Origin: Halalkalibaculum roseum
GTDB lineage: Bacteria > Bacteroidota > Rhodothermia > Balneolales > Balneolaceae
Reading direction: 5' to 3'
Assembly (NCBI RefSeq): GCF_011059145.1
Contig: NZ_JAALLT010000003.1
Location: forward strand, 772,878 to 815,615
DNA: 42,738 bases
Part shown: positions 27,642 through 38,400 of the stretch, one piece after another
How the letters are laid out: the number at the start of each line of letters is the position of its first letter
Position numbering within the stretch: position 1 is the stretch's first letter
Made by a program: the position numbers and the translations under genes
Notes under the pieces: generated by a model
Database searches by the model: none
Told to the model about the DNA's origin: nothing
What the model saw: the letters and a program-made list of their open reading frames with translations, nothing else

Positions 27642-27948
27642 CCTCTTATTCTATCCTAATTCAAACTGGACGAATTCAATAGATCTGTTATTTAATTCCT
27701 GAACTCGACTTAACCGGAAGTCACATAGCGGGGGTAGAAGCACAGTAACTGTTTCAAAAAAACTTAGAAGGTATGCTTTCATACTAAAACCGTAGTTTAG
27801 TTCAAATTCCGGTTATGTAGCTTGCAATGTGGGTTTTCAATAAATTTTCACTAATGGCAACTATTTGAAAATTTATCCTGATAATTATTGCAAGTATTTT
27901 CTTCCCACGAACTAAACGATTTTTTCCTTTTAAGCAATTATTTTAATA
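27642..27948. promoter_or_regulatory. Divergent intergenic region with two inverted repeats
   Basis: About 310 bp, AT-rich, between the minus-strand uptake locus and the plus-strand membrane HTH-like gene, so it should contain both promoters. Two features stand out. TAACCGGAA at 27711-27719 is matched by its exact reverse complement TTCCGGTTA at 27807-27815, an 87-bp spaced operator-like pair. ATAAATTTTCA at 27840-27850 pairs with TGAAAATTTAT at 27866-27876, an 11-bp inverted repeat with a 15-bp spacer. A small hairpin GTATG-CTTT-CATAC lies at 27771-27784. I could not place a confident -10/-35 or Bacteroidota-type promoter. Confidence 0.5.
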
Positions 27949-29187
27949 ATGTTTAGGGTTCTTTATCTTCCTTTATCAATTTTTAAGGATTTTCAACGAT
28001 TTAAACTTATTCATAAAAATCCTCTGGATTCAATGAAAGAGCATCTTTACAAGAATTTTATCGAAAAGCTGGAGCAGGTATACGGATCCTTCAATGAGAG
28101 GAGAAAAAGCTTTGAAAAGGCCAGTAATTCAAAAATTGCACGGGAATTATGTTATAGTGACTCACAATTCTCAAGGTTGATTAATGAATCTGCCAGTGAA
28201 GGAGAGTATAAAAGAGCGACTCGGAATGTAAAGAGGGTTCTTAATGAAATTAGACTGCAAGAAAAAGTTAAAGAAAGGAACAAAGATAAAGCGAATGGCA
28301 ATTTATTCTTTGGGGGATTGACTGCCAAATCTATGTCTGTTGTTTTAATTTTAATTGCTGTCATATTAATAGTCTTTACTTCTGCTCGTTTGATTGGAGA
28401 TACGTCATCAATTACCGAACAGATAGATAGGGACCATATGCTACAATGGATTTTTGAAAATTCCTCGGTTTCTCCCTACTTAAATCTTGATGAGCTGCCG
28501 AATGATTGTTCCTATACCTGCTACAAATACCAGGGTCAATGGAGTTTAAAAGATCCTTATAAGATTCCGGTATTTAGGGAAAGAAATGGATTTCACTATC
28601 TGGCTACAGATGTCAACCTGTATACCAGATGTAAGACGGAAGGGAGCGAAGATGGAAATATGCTGGAAGGCTATGAATATCAAAAACACGAAATATGGTA
28701 CGACAAAAGAGAATTACAAATCGATTCTTTTCTGGTAAGTACTGACAAAACACAGATCAATGAATCGTATAGAAACCTTGAATTCCAAGAAGACACTAAT
28801 TATGTAATGATAGCTCATGTCCACACGTTCTTTCGAAATGAATTTGAAATTAATGCTGAATCCGTTTCAAGAACCGGAAAGGTAGTTGGTCGCGATGTTG
28901 AGCTTGTACAAGATGAACAACTCTTGAAGTCTCTGCATACAACTTCACGTGTCAATGATATTAAGAATGAAATGAATAGAATTGTTACGAATCGCTTGGA
29001 AGATTTCTCACGCCCAATCTCTTGTAGAAATGCAGCCTTGGCCAATCAGGATTTTCATAGTGTAAAAGAAGAGGACACAATGAGTTTTAATTGTCAACTA
29101 ACGACAGCTAATGCTCCCATAAAGTACACAAAGACTTACATTCTTGACGATCAATATATTGAAACGACCTGTCGACCTGAGATTTAA
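27949..29187 (+). CDS. Single-pass membrane protein with cytoplasmic HTH-like domain
   Basis: Up to 412 residues; no named family recognised. Residues 59-80 (NSKIARELCYSDSQFSRLIN) read like a helix-turn-helix of the IAREL-x-x-S-x-x-x-x-SRLI type. A basic helical, possibly coiled-coil stretch (85-116) leads to one membrane helix (about 128-148). The outer domain (150-412) has six cysteines (187, 191, 228, 359, 382, 408), enough for three disulfides. The positive-inside rule places the N-terminus in the cytoplasm, a layout like ToxR/CadC transmembrane regulators, though the fold is not obviously theirs. Composition is visibly more AT-rich than the flanking genes. The true start may be ATG 28033 (MKEHLYKNF), as the first 28 residues look unrelated to a domain. 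It is divergent from the susCD locus and so may control it (inference). Confidence 0.7.
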   Translation: MFRVLYLPLSIFKDFQRFKLIHKNPLDSMKEHLYKNFIEKLEQVYGSFNERRKSFEKASNSKIARELCYSDSQFSRLINESASEGEYKRATRNVKRVLNEIRLQEKVKERNKDKANGNLFFGGLTAKSMSVVLILIAVILIVFTSARLIGDTSSITEQIDRDHMLQWIFENSSVSPYLNLDELPNDCSYTCYKYQGQWSLKDPYKIPVFRERNGFHYLATDVNLYTRCKTEGSEDGNMLEGYEYQKHEIWYDKRELQIDSFLVSTDKTQINESYRNLEFQEDTNYVMIAHVHTFFRNEFEINAESVSRTGKVVGRDVELVQDEQLLKSLHTTSRVNDIKNEMNRIVTNRLEDFSRPISCRNAALANQDFHSVKEEDTMSFNCQLTTANAPIKYTKTYILDDQYIETTCRPEI

Positions 29188-29343
29188 CCCTATCTATTCT
29201 TACTAAATCTTCATTTTCAAAGTAGCGTTCGAAATTGCATATTGGAGTATAGAATAAACGACCTTATATTTTTGTTATAAGAATAGTAAAAGCATTGAGT
29301 TATTCGAATTAACTGATACAAAGATTAAAAAGCAGGTAGTATT

Positions 29344-29697
29344 ATGAGTAAATCTAGAGACTTTACATTGGGACTGTTATCCGGAGCCCTGGTAGGCTCG
29401 GTTATCGCGTTACTGTATGCTCCCGACAAGGGCAGCAATACCAGGGATGTCCTTTCATACCGTTTAAGCAATTACCTGGATGAACTGACAAATCTCATCG
29501 ATAAGCTTTCAGACGAAAAGGAAGCCATTTCGGATGCCAAGAAGAAAGGCGACCTGGTAGTTGAAGATGCACGACAGAGAGCAGAAGACCTGATAAGGGA
29601 AGCTGAGGATCTGCTGGGATCTATCGAGGAGACTAAGGAAAAAGCAAAGACTGAAACAGAATCTAAGTCAGAATCCGAGTCTAAGTCCAATTCCTGA
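29344..29697 (+). CDS. YtxH-like small membrane-associated protein
   Basis: 117 residues. The N-terminus has the YtxH/gas-vesicle-like pattern: a glycine-rich membrane segment (LGLLSGALVGSVIALLYAP, residues about 9-27) followed by DKGSNTRD. The remainder is a long charged helix, predicted coiled coil, ending in a Lys/Ser/Glu tail (KSESESKSNS). Members of this family are often stress-associated, but their molecular role is not established. The gene is monocistronic, with its own promoter-sized 156-bp upstream flank and a clear terminator just downstream. AGCAGGT lies 8-14 nt before the ATG at 29344. Confidence 0.85.
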   Translation: MSKSRDFTLGLLSGALVGSVIALLYAPDKGSNTRDVLSYRLSNYLDELTNLIDKLSDEKEAISDAKKKGDLVVEDARQRAEDLIREAEDLLGSIEETKEKAKTETESKSESESKSNS

Positions 29698-29718
29698 TTG
29701 CTGACTAATTATATTTTT

Positions 29719-29746
29719 AAAAGACCTCTTAGCGGAGGTCTTTTTT
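29719..29746 (+). terminator. Intrinsic terminator after the YtxH-like gene
   Basis: 10-bp stem AAAAGACCTC (29719-29728) with GAGGTCTTTT (29735-29744), 6-nt loop, merging into a T run. It lies 21 bp after the stop codon. Confidence 0.88.
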
Positions 29747-29913
29747 ATTTGTATAAATAGCTGCCTTTGCATGGAATCTTTCTTCATAAACAGTTTATAC
29801 GGTTTAAGTTTAGCAACGGAATAGATCGGTTTCCTGTTGGTACCCTTGTCTATCTGAATACAAAATAAATCAGCTCTTTAATTAACCTGATCTGCTAATT
29901 TTCGATAATTTTT

Positions 29914-30903
29914 ATGGATATTAACCGGTTGCCAAAGACGGAGTTACACCTTCACCTTGATTCTTCCCTGAGTTATGAAGCCGTCAAAAAACTGGATCCC
30001 TCAATTAGCAGGCAGGATTTCCTTGATACTTTCGTAGCCCCACCCAAGTGCAATGATCTGAATGATTATCTCAAGAGAGTGGAAAAGCAGGTTGATCTGC
30101 TGCAAACCCTGCATAGTCTAAAGTTAGCTGCCGAGGGTCTTCTGGAGATGCTTGAAGAGGATAATGTGATTTATGCCGAAATTCGCTTTGCTCCGTTACT
30201 TCATATACGCAACGGCCTTAAACCGCATGATATCGTGGAAACAGTTCTGGACACCTTCAAGAATGCTGAAACCGATATTGAAATTAATCTTATTTTATGT
30301 AATCTTAGATACTTTTCTGAAAAACAAAGTTTGCAAACAGCAACTTTGGTAAAGGATTTCAGTGACCGCTCAGTAGTAGGACTAGACCTGGCCGGTGATG
30401 AAAAAGGGTTTCCCCTTGATAATCATATTGCAGCCTATCGGTTTGCGGATAAACATGACCTTCATAAGACAGCCCACGCGGGCGAAGCTTGCGGACCGGA
30501 AAGCGTAAGGGAAACGCTGGAAAAACTACATCCTACACGAATCGGACATGGTGTAAGAAGTTACGAAGATCCCAACCTGCTGGAATTACTCAAAGAGAAA
30601 AGAATTCACCTTGAAGTCTGTCCAACCAGTAATATCCAGACAAATGTGTATGATACCTATGCTGATCATACCATAGACAAACTCTTTAGTGAAGGCCTCT
30701 CCCTGAGTGTCAATACAGACGGAAGGACGACATCAAATGTCAGTTTAACGCAGGAATATAAAAAGCTTCATGAGACTTTCGGGTGGGGAGAGGAGCAGTT
30801 TTTACAGTGCAATCTAAATGCCATTGATGCTGCATTTATTACGGGTGAGAAGAAAACCGACATGATCCAGAAAATACAACATGGATATATGGGACACGGA
30901 TGA
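29914..30903 (+). CDS. add: Adenosine deaminase family protein
   Basis: 329-residue amidohydrolase of the adenosine/adenine deaminase group. Zinc and catalytic motifs are in order: HLHLD (His12, His14), HAGE (His188, Glu191), RIGHGV (His212), CPTSNI, and NTDG (Asp269). The reaction is deamination of adenosine or deoxyadenosine to the inosine form in purine salvage. The last motif has Gly270 where the classic enzymes (mouse, E. coli) have a second Asp (NTDDP) that contacts the purine ring, so substrate preference may differ; I believe this variant occurs in other bacterial add genes. The ATG at 29914 lies just before the conserved LPKTELHLHL. It ends in a bidirectional terminator shared with rpoC. 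Confidence 0.9.
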   Translation: MDINRLPKTELHLHLDSSLSYEAVKKLDPSISRQDFLDTFVAPPKCNDLNDYLKRVEKQVDLLQTLHSLKLAAEGLLEMLEEDNVIYAEIRFAPLLHIRNGLKPHDIVETVLDTFKNAETDIEINLILCNLRYFSEKQSLQTATLVKDFSDRSVVGLDLAGDEKGFPLDNHIAAYRFADKHDLHKTAHAGEACGPESVRETLEKLHPTRIGHGVRSYEDPNLLELLKEKRIHLEVCPTSNIQTNVYDTYADHTIDKLFSEGLSLSVNTDGRTTSNVSLTQEYKKLHETFGWGEEQFLQCNLNAIDAAFITGEKKTDMIQKIQHGYMGHG

Positions 30904-30949
30904 CACAGATTTAACGGACTATCACTGAGCCTAACATTTTAAAGATATA

Positions 30950-30977
30950 AAAAAGGCCTCCGCATGGAGGCCTTTTT
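30950..30977. terminator. Bidirectional intrinsic terminator between add and rpoC
   Basis: Perfect 12-bp stem AAAAAGGCCTCC (30950-30961) with GGAGGCCTTTTT (30966-30977), 4-nt loop GCAT. A run on one side and T run on the other make it functional for both the plus-strand add transcript and the minus-strand rpoBC transcript. Confidence 0.9.
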
Positions 30978-31044
30978 ATTGTAGTAAATTTTAAGAGATA
31001 GCTTTAGGAAACTTTTAAAGTTTCCTAAAGCTTTGTGTCTCATC

Positions 31045-34000
31045 TTAGGATTCGTCTCCTTCCACATCAGCGGCTTGCTGAACTTCTCCGTCGCCATCGC
31101 TATCACTATCTCCGGCGCTGAGTTGTTCGAATACCTTAGCCACTTCTTCCTCCTCTTCGTCAAGCTCTGACTTCTTGCCGACGATGAGATCTTCGTATTT
31201 TCGGAGTCCGGTACCTGCAGGCACTTTGTGTCCCACAACCACATTCTCCTTGAGACCGAGTAAGAAGTCTTTCTTAGCTTCAATAGAAGCTTGTGTAAGC
31301 ACCTTGGTGGTCTCTTGGAAGGAAGCAGCTGACAACCAACTCTCGGTAGAGAGTGCAGCCCTGGTAATACCCAGCAGTATCGGCTTCGAAATAGCCGGCT
31401 CTGCTTCGCGGGTTTCCAGTTCAACCTTACCTTCTTTGATCAATTCGTTATTAATCTCACGAACTTCACGACGGTCAAGGATGGTTCCCTGCTTGAGATC
31501 GCTTCCGCCTACATCTGTGACAACAAACTTACCGATGAGTTCATCGTTCTTGTTGTTGACTTCAAAGCGGTCGACTTTATCTCCTTCAAGGAACATGGTA
31601 TCGCCCGGATCGGTAATTTCAACCTTCTGCATCATGGTGCGTACAATAACCTCAATGTGCTTGTCATTGATACGAACACCCTGAAGACGGTATACCTCCT
31701 GAATCTCATTCACGAGATAGGACTGTACCGCATATGGTCCGAGAATATTCAGGATCTCTTCTGCCGGAATGGTTCCGTCAGAAAGCTGCTGACCTGCTTT
31801 CACATAATCATTTTCCTGAACGAGTATGTGCTTGGAGAGGGAAATGAGATAGGTCTTCTCACTCTTACCGTCCTTACTTTCAACGATAACTTCCTGCTTA
31901 CCTCGCTTACGGCCGCCCATGCGTACAATACCATCAATCTCAGATACAGCTGCCGGATCGCTTGGTGAACGAGCTTCAAACAGCTCGGTTACACGCGGCA
32001 GACCCGCCGTAATATCCTTCGATTTACCGGTAGAACGCGGAATCTTAGCCAGAACTTGTCCGGCTTTAACTTCCTCGCCGTCATCCACAACGATGTGGGT
32101 GTCAACAGGCAACGTATTTTCACGGACGCGATCGTCATCGCCTTTCACCATCAAGGTAGGTACGAGCGACCGGTCTTTGGAATCGATAATTACTTTTTCA
32201 CGGTGTCCTGTTTGAGAGTCAGTCTCTTCGGAATACGTGATATCTTCCATGATATCCTTGTATTCAACAACACCGTCAATTTCTGAGAAGATGTTAGCAT
32301 TGTACGGATCCCAGCTACACAACGGTACGCCTTTAGGCACTTCATCGCCCTCTTCTACGAGAAGCTCGGCACCATAAGGTACATTGTAAGTGGTCAGTAC
32401 TTTACCTTCTTCATCAACAATCTTGATTTCACCGGCACGGCTGAGAACTACGTTGTGAATCTCTTCACCGTCATCATATTCGATCACGCGAACGTTTTCG
32501 AACTGAACCTTACCTTCGAACTTGGTCTTGTGCATGGATTCTGACTCCATACGAGAAGCCGTACCACCCACGTGGAAGGTTCGAAGTGTAAGCTGTGTAC
32601 CCGGCTCACCGATTGACTGTGCGGCAATAACACCTACTGCCTCACCTACCTGAACCATGGTTCCTCTTGCGAGGTCACGACCGTAGCATTTAGAACATAC
32701 ACCACGTTCGGTTTCACAGGTAAGCACTGATCGAATTTCAACCTCTTCAATAGAGGTTTCTGCAATCTTCTGTGCTACCTTCTCATCGATGAGCTGGTTG
32801 GCTTCACAGATCTGTTCGTCGGTAATCGGATCGTAAATATCGTGAAGCGAAACGCGTCCCAGAATACGATCTTCCAGGCTCTCAATAACATCTTCGTTAT
32901 CTTTCAGCGCCTTCATCTTAAGTCCACGCAGTGTACCACAGTCAATCTCGTTAATGATGATATCCTGAGAGACATCCACGAGTCGACGAGTCAGATAACC
33001 GGCATCGGCTGTTTTTAGCGCCGTATCGGCGAGACCCTTACGGGCACCGTGCGTTGAGATAAAGTATTCCAGAACCGTCAGTCCCTCTTTGAAAGAGGAA
33101 AGAATCGGATTCTCAATTACCTCGTTACCCTGTTGCATGGAGCTCTTCTGAGGCTTGGCCATCAATCCACGCATACCACCGAGCTGACGAATCTGCTCTT
33201 TGGAACCACGTGCACCGGAATCGGCCATCATGAATACCGGGTTGAAACCGGATCGGTCATTGGCCAGCTCGTTGAACAGTGTTTCAGAAACACGGTTAGT
33301 GGTGCTGGTCCATTTGTCAATTACCTGGTTGTAACGTTCGTTATCGGTAATGAAACCCATCTCATAACGATCAGTAATCTCAGAAACTTCATCCTGAGCT
33401 TTCTCAATGAGTTGTTGCTTCTCATCCGGAATCACAATGTCTTCCAGACTGAAAGAAAGTCCGCCCACGGTAGCTTTTTCGAAACCGAGTGCCTTCATTT
33501 CATCAAGAAATTCAGCTGTTCGGGCTGTTCCTACAGCAGCATGAATGTCTGCAATAACCGTTCTCAGCTCTTTCTTACCGAGTGTACGGTTCTTGAACTC
33601 AATACCTTCAGGCAGAATCTCATTGAAGATTACGCGTCCGGTAGTAGTTTTAATAATTTCATGCTCGATTTCTCCTTCTTCATTCTCAATGGGGAGACGA
33701 ACATTAATCTTGGCATGCATGTCGATGCGATCCTGGTCATAAGCAATCAGAACCTCATCTGTACTTGCAAAGGTTTTACCTTCACCACGCTGGTCATTGG
33801 CCATCTTGGTGAGATAGTAGATACCCAGAACCATATCCTGCGATGGAACCGCTACCGGTCCGCCACTTGCAGGACTCAACAGGTTGTGAGAACCCAGCAT
33901 CAGTACGGATGCCTCAAGAATGGCATCGTGGCTCAACGGTACGTGAACCGCCATCTGGTCACCGTCAAAGTCAGCATTAAAGGCTGTACATGAGAGCGGG

Positions 34001-35388
34001 TGCAGACGAATGGCCTTCTCCTCAATCAGTACCGGCTGATAAGCCTGAATACCGAGTCGGTGAAGTGTCGGTGCACGGTTAAGCATTACGGGATGTCCGT
34101 CAATAACGTTTTCGAGGACTTCCCAAACTACCTGATCTCTGCGATCAACTACTTTCTTGGCGCTCTTAACAGTTTTGACATATCCACGCTCGATCAGTCT
34201 CCGGATGATAAACGGCTTGTATAACTCAACCGCCATCTCTTTAGGAAGACCGCATTCATGCATCTTCAGTTCAGGTCCTACCACAATTACGGATCGACCG
34301 GAATAGTCAACACGCTTACCCAGCAGGTTCTGACGGAATCGACCGCTCTTACCTTTCAGCATATCACTGAGAGATTTCAGCGGACGGTTATTGTTTCGAA
34401 CCGCGTTTGACTTGCGAGAGTTATCATACAGAGAATCAACCGCCTCCTGCAACATGCGCTTCTCGTTTCTGAGAATCACATCAGGAGCTTTGATATCAAT
34501 CAGTCTTTTTAGACGATTGTTGCGAATGATTACCCGTCTGTACAGGTCGTTGAGGTCGGAGGTCGCAAAACGTCCTCCTTCCAAAGGAACCAGCGGTCGC
34601 AATTCCGGAGGAATAACAGGAATCACACGCTGTACCATCCATTCCGGACGGTTTTCAGTGTGCTGGTTGGCAGCGCGAAAGGATTCGATAACCTGCAGAC
34701 GCTTCAATTTCTTCTTTTTACGCATCTGTGAGGTTTCATTCCTCACTTCATAGCGTAGTCGATAAGCCAGATCATCCAGATCTTGTCCGGCAAGAAGGTC
34801 TTCAATCGCTTCAGCACCTTCTTTGGCAATGAATTTATCATCATCGTCATCGTCCAGCTCCCAATGATCTTCGGGTAGCTGATCCTGAATATCGAAATAT
34901 TCTTCTTCTGAGATGAGATCACCGCGCTTATAACCTAAGTCACGGGTCATGCCCGGATTGATTACCACATAGGTTTCGTAGTAAACAATCTTGCTCAGAT
35001 TCTTGGATGAATAGCCCAACAGATAGGCTAGTTTGTTTGGCAGTGATTTGAAGTACCAGATATGTACCACGGGTACTGTCAGTGAAATATGACCCATGCG
35101 TTCACGTCGAACGGCTTTTCTGGTTACTTCCACACCACAGCGGTCACAGATAATTCCTTTATAACGAATTCTCTTGTATTTGCCGCAGTGGCATTCGTAA
35201 TCTTTCACCGGACCAAAGATCTTTTCACAGAAAAGACCGTCCATTTCCGGTTTAAAAGTACGATAGTTTATTGTTTCGGGAGTGAGGACTTCGCCATGCG
35301 AACGGGACAAAATTGTCTCCGGTGATGCAAGTGAAACACCAATGCTGTCGAAGTCTTTCGAAACTGTTAATGTATTAGTAGTCGGCAA
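31045..35388 (-). CDS. rpoC: DNA-directed RNA polymerase subunit beta'
   Basis: 1447 residues, a normal length for this group. The N-terminal zinc site is [20 protein letters not shown] (Cys66, 68, 81, 84). The catalytic Mg2+ loop NADFDGD is at 471-477, followed by QMAVHVPLS. The second zinc site includes [15 protein letters not shown], and the bridge-helix and trigger-loop region with [19 protein letters not shown] is intact. The C-terminus is acidic. The start is TTG at 35388, not ATG, placed 6 nt behind a perfect GGAGGT. The gene is 49 bp downstream of rpoB and last in the ribosomal-polymerase operon, ending at the shared terminator. Confidence 0.98.
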   Translation of the reverse strand: MPTTNTLTVSKDFDSIGVSLASPETILSRSHGEVLTPETINYRTFKPEMDGLFCEKIFGPVKDYECHCGKYKRIRYKGIICDRCGVEVTRKAVRRERMGHISLTVPVVHIWYFKSLPNKLAYLLGYSSKNLSKIVYYETYVVINPGMTRDLGYKRGDLISEEEYFDIQDQLPEDHWELDDDDDDKFIAKEGAEAIEDLLAGQDLDDLAYRLRYEVRNETSQMRKKKKLKRLQVIESFRAANQHTENRPEWMVQRVIPVIPPELRPLVPLEGGRFATSDLNDLYRRVIIRNNRLKRLIDIKAPDVILRNEKRMLQEAVDSLYDNSRKSNAVRNNNRPLKSLSDMLKGKSGRFRQNLLGKRVDYSGRSVIVVGPELKMHECGLPKEMAVELYKPFIIRRLIERGYVKTVKSAKKVVDRRDQVVWEVLENVIDGHPVMLNRAPTLHRLGIQAYQPVLIEEKAIRLHPLSCTAFNADFDGDQMAVHVPLSHDAILEASVLMLGSHNLLSPASGGPVAVPSQDMVLGIYYLTKMANDQRGEGKTFASTDEVLIAYDQDRIDMHAKINVRLPIENEEGEIEHEIIKTTTGRVIFNEILPEGIEFKNRTLGKKELRTVIADIHAAVGTARTAEFLDEMKALGFEKATVGGLSFSLEDIVIPDEKQQLIEKAQDEVSEITDRYEMGFITDNERYNQVIDKWTSTTNRVSETLFNELANDRSGFNPVFMMADSGARGSKEQIRQLGGMRGLMAKPQKSSMQQGNEVIENPILSSFKEGLTVLEYFISTHGARKGLADTALKTADAGYLTRRLVDVSQDIIINEIDCGTLRGLKMKALKDNEDVIESLEDRILGRVSLHDIYDPITDEQICEANQLIDEKVAQKIAETSIEEVEIRSVLTCETERGVCSKCYGRDLARGTMVQVGEAVGVIAAQSIGEPGTQLTLRTFHVGGTASRMESESMHKTKFEGKVQFENVRVIEYDDGEEIHNVVLSRAGEIKIVDEEGKVLTTYNVPYGAELLVEEGDEVPKGVPLCSWDPYNANIFSEIDGVVEYKDIMEDITYSEETDSQTGHREKVIIDSKDRSLVPTLMVKGDDDRVRENTLPVDTHIVVDDGEEVKAGQVLAKIPRSTGKSKDITAGLPRVTELFEARSPSDPAAVSEIDGIVRMGGRKRGKQEVIVESKDGKSEKTYLISLSKHILVQENDYVKAGQQLSDGTIPAEEILNILGPYAVQSYLVNEIQEVYRLQGVRINDKHIEVIVRTMMQKVEITDPGDTMFLEGDKVDRFEVNNKNDELIGKFVVTDVGGSDLKQGTILDRREVREINNELIKEGKVELETREAEPAISKPILLGITRAALSTESWLSAASFQETTKVLTQASIEAKKDFLLGLKENVVVGHKVPAGTGLRKYEDLIVGKKSELDEEEEEVAKVFEQLSAGDSDSDGDGEVQQAADVEGDES

Positions 35389-35400
35389 GGTTATACCTCC
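35386..35400 (-). promoter_or_regulatory. Strong ribosome binding site that fixes the TTG start of rpoC
   Basis: On minus, GGAGGT (35400-35395), a 6-nt spacer, then TTG (35388-35386). No ATG lies at this position in the frame, and the family N-terminus fits this start. It shows that SD-guided initiation and non-ATG starts are in use in this genome. Confidence 0.85.
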
Positions 35401-35437
35401 GGATTGACTTTATGTAACAGTGTAAATTCTATTTTGT

Positions 35438-38400
35438 TTAGTCGATGTGAATTTCGAGTCCAAGACCCATAAGCTCACGCAGCAGTACCTTGAATGACTC
35501 AGGTACATCGCCTTCGGGTAAGTTTTCACCCTTGACGATAGCTTCATAAACGCGCGAGCGTCCTTTCACATCATCACTTTTAACAGTAAGCATCTCTTTG
35601 AGTATGCTGGATGCACCATATGCGTAGAGTGCCCAGACCTCCATTTCCCCAAGACGCTGACCACCGAACTGTGCTTTACCGCCCAATGGCTGCTGTGTAA
35701 TGAGGGAATAAGGACCAATGGAACGGGCATGCATCTTATCCTCAATCAAGTGATTTAACTTGAGCATGTAGATGTAACCTACTGTCGTTTTCTGATCCAT
35801 CGGTTCACCGGTTCGACCATCATAAAGGGTCACGCGACCGTCTTTTGGCAAGCCGGCTTCTTCAAGTTTTCCTTCAACCTGTTCCTGGGTTGCACCGTCG
35901 AATATCGGGGAAGCAAATTTAACGCCCAGTTTCTTGGCCGCCCATCCGAGGATGGTTTCGTAAATTTGTCCCAGGTTCATTCGGGAAGGTACGCCCAATG
36001 GGTTCAGGCAGATGTCAACAGGTGTTCCGTCTTCCATGTAAGGCATGTCCTCAATAGGTACTACCTTGGCGACCACACCTTTGTTACCGTGGCGTCCGGC
36101 CATCTTGTCACCTACACGAAGCTTGCGCTTCTTGGCAACATAAACTTTGGCCTTCTGGATAATGCCCGGTGGCAGATCGTCGCCAACCTGAATCTGGTAT
36201 TTTCTCCTTTTGGCTTCGGTATCGATTTCTCTTCGAAGATCACGATAGTTTCCAAAGAGCTTGCGAACGTGCTCTACCAGCTGATCGTCGGTTGCCCAGT
36301 CAATATTTTCATTAATGTTGACGGGATCCAGCTCTTCAAAATCTGACTTACGATACTTCTCGCCTTTAGGAATCAATTCATTTCCGCTGAAGTCATAAAC
36401 TCCCGGAGATGTCTTATCTCTAAGTAGTGAGTAAAGCTTGTCAACCATCTGGCTGTTCAGCTCGTCTACTTTTGCAGCGTGGCGTTCGTTCTCCTGTTCC
36501 ACCTGCTTTTTCTCTTCCTTACGGGAAATCTGTTCATCTCGCTTGCGGCTGAACAACTTGGTGTCGATGACCGTACCTGAAACTCCTGGCGGAGTCTTCA
36601 GAGATGCATCTTTCACGTCACCTGCTTTATCACCGAAGATAGCGCGGAGCAGTTTCTCTTCCGGAGTAGGGTCCGTTTCTCCCTTCGGAGTAATTTTACC
36701 TACCAGGATGTCGCTCGGATTGACTTTGGCTCCGACACGGATAATACCCTGTTCGTCGAGATCGGCAGTAGCCTCTTCACTGACGTTAGGTATTTCACGG
36801 GTCAGTTCTTCTTCACCGCGCTTGGTGTCACGAACCTGTTGTTCAAATTCTGTAATGTGGATGGATGTATAGACATCATCCTGTACAATACGCTCACTGA
36901 CTACAATGGCATCCTCAAAGTTGTATCCTCTCCAGGGCATAAAGCCGACCAGAAGGTTACGTCCGAGTGCAAGTTCACCGCCGTCGGTTGAACATCCGTC
37001 AGCCAGGGTTTGTCCTTCTACAACCTTGTCGCCGACGTTTACAATCGGCTTCTGATTGATGGTAGTATCCTGGTTGGTTCGCTCAAACTTGGTCAGTTCG
37101 TATTTCTTGATGCCTTCATCAAAATAAGTGAGTTGCTCCTCTTCGGTACGCTCATACTTGACGCGTATCTCGGTGGAGCTTACATATACTACCTCACCGT
37201 CTCCTTCTGCCGTAATAATGGCACGGGAGTCTTTTGCAGCCCGGTGCTCAAGACCGGTACCTACAACCGGGGCTTCCGGTCGAAGCAATGGTACAGCCTG
37301 GCGCTGCATGTTCGAGCCCATCAGGGCACGGTTGGCATCGTTGTGTTCGATAAATGGAATCAGTGCCGCAGCCAGAGAAGTAATCTGGTTGGTAGACACG
37401 TCCATGTATTCAATTTGGTCAGGTTTTGCAAGACCAACGTTTCCATCTCTGAAACGAGAGAAAATGTTTTCGTTCTTGAAAGCACCTTTTTTGTCTAAAG
37501 GAGCGTTTGCCTGTGCAATAACCGTTTCGTCTTCCTGCTCGGCAGAAAGGTACTCAATGTCTTTGGAGACTTTGCCTTCTTCTACTTTACGATAAGGTGT
37601 TTCGATAAAGCCGAAGTCATTTACCTTGGCATGAATACACAAGGATGAAATCAGACCGATATTCGGACCTTCCGGCGTTTCAATTGGGCAGAGGCGTCCG
37701 TAGTGTGTGTAGTGAACGTCACGAACCTCAAAACCGGCACGCTCACGTGTAAGACCTCCCGGTCCAAGAGCCGACATACGACGCTTGTGCGTCAATTCAG
37801 CCAGCGGGTTGGTTTGGTCCATGAACTGAGACAGCTGGTTGGTACCGAAGAAGGTGTTGATGACACTTGATATGGTACGTGCATTCACCAAATCCTGCGG
37901 TGTCAGCTGCTCGGCGTCACGCGAGTTCATGCGTTCTTTAATAGTACGAGACATTCTGGCCAGTCCTATAGAGAACTGCTGCCCCAATTGCTCGCCAATA
38001 GTACGAATACGTCGATTACTCAAGTGATCAATATCATCAACCTGCGACTTCATGTTTTTGAGGCGGATAACCTCTTTCACAATAGCCACAATATCTTCCT
38101 TCACCAGGTAGCGGATATCCATATCCACGTCCTGCTTCAAGCGCTTGTTGAGACGATATCTTCCTACTTCACCGAGATCATACTTCTTGTCACTGAAGAA
38201 CAGTCGCTCAAGAACCTGGCGTGCAGTCTCAGGATCCGGCATCTCACCGGTTCGAATCTGCTTGTAAATCTCGCCGAGAGCGGTCTCGGTGCTGTGTGTA
38301 TTATCTTTGCGCAGCGTGTTCATCATCACGGACCGCTCAGACTCTTCTGCTTCCATGGTCTGAACGTGTACCTTATCCAGGTCTGCTTCCTTGATCAGGC

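Noticed and set aside
30939-31424. Minus-strand open frame of 161 codons overlapping the rpoC end and the terminator
   Set aside because: It is out of frame with rpoC, runs through the terminator hairpin and has no domain.
33133-33993. Plus-strand open frame of 286 codons inside rpoC
   Set aside because: Antisense shadow of a highly conserved coding region; no start context or domain.
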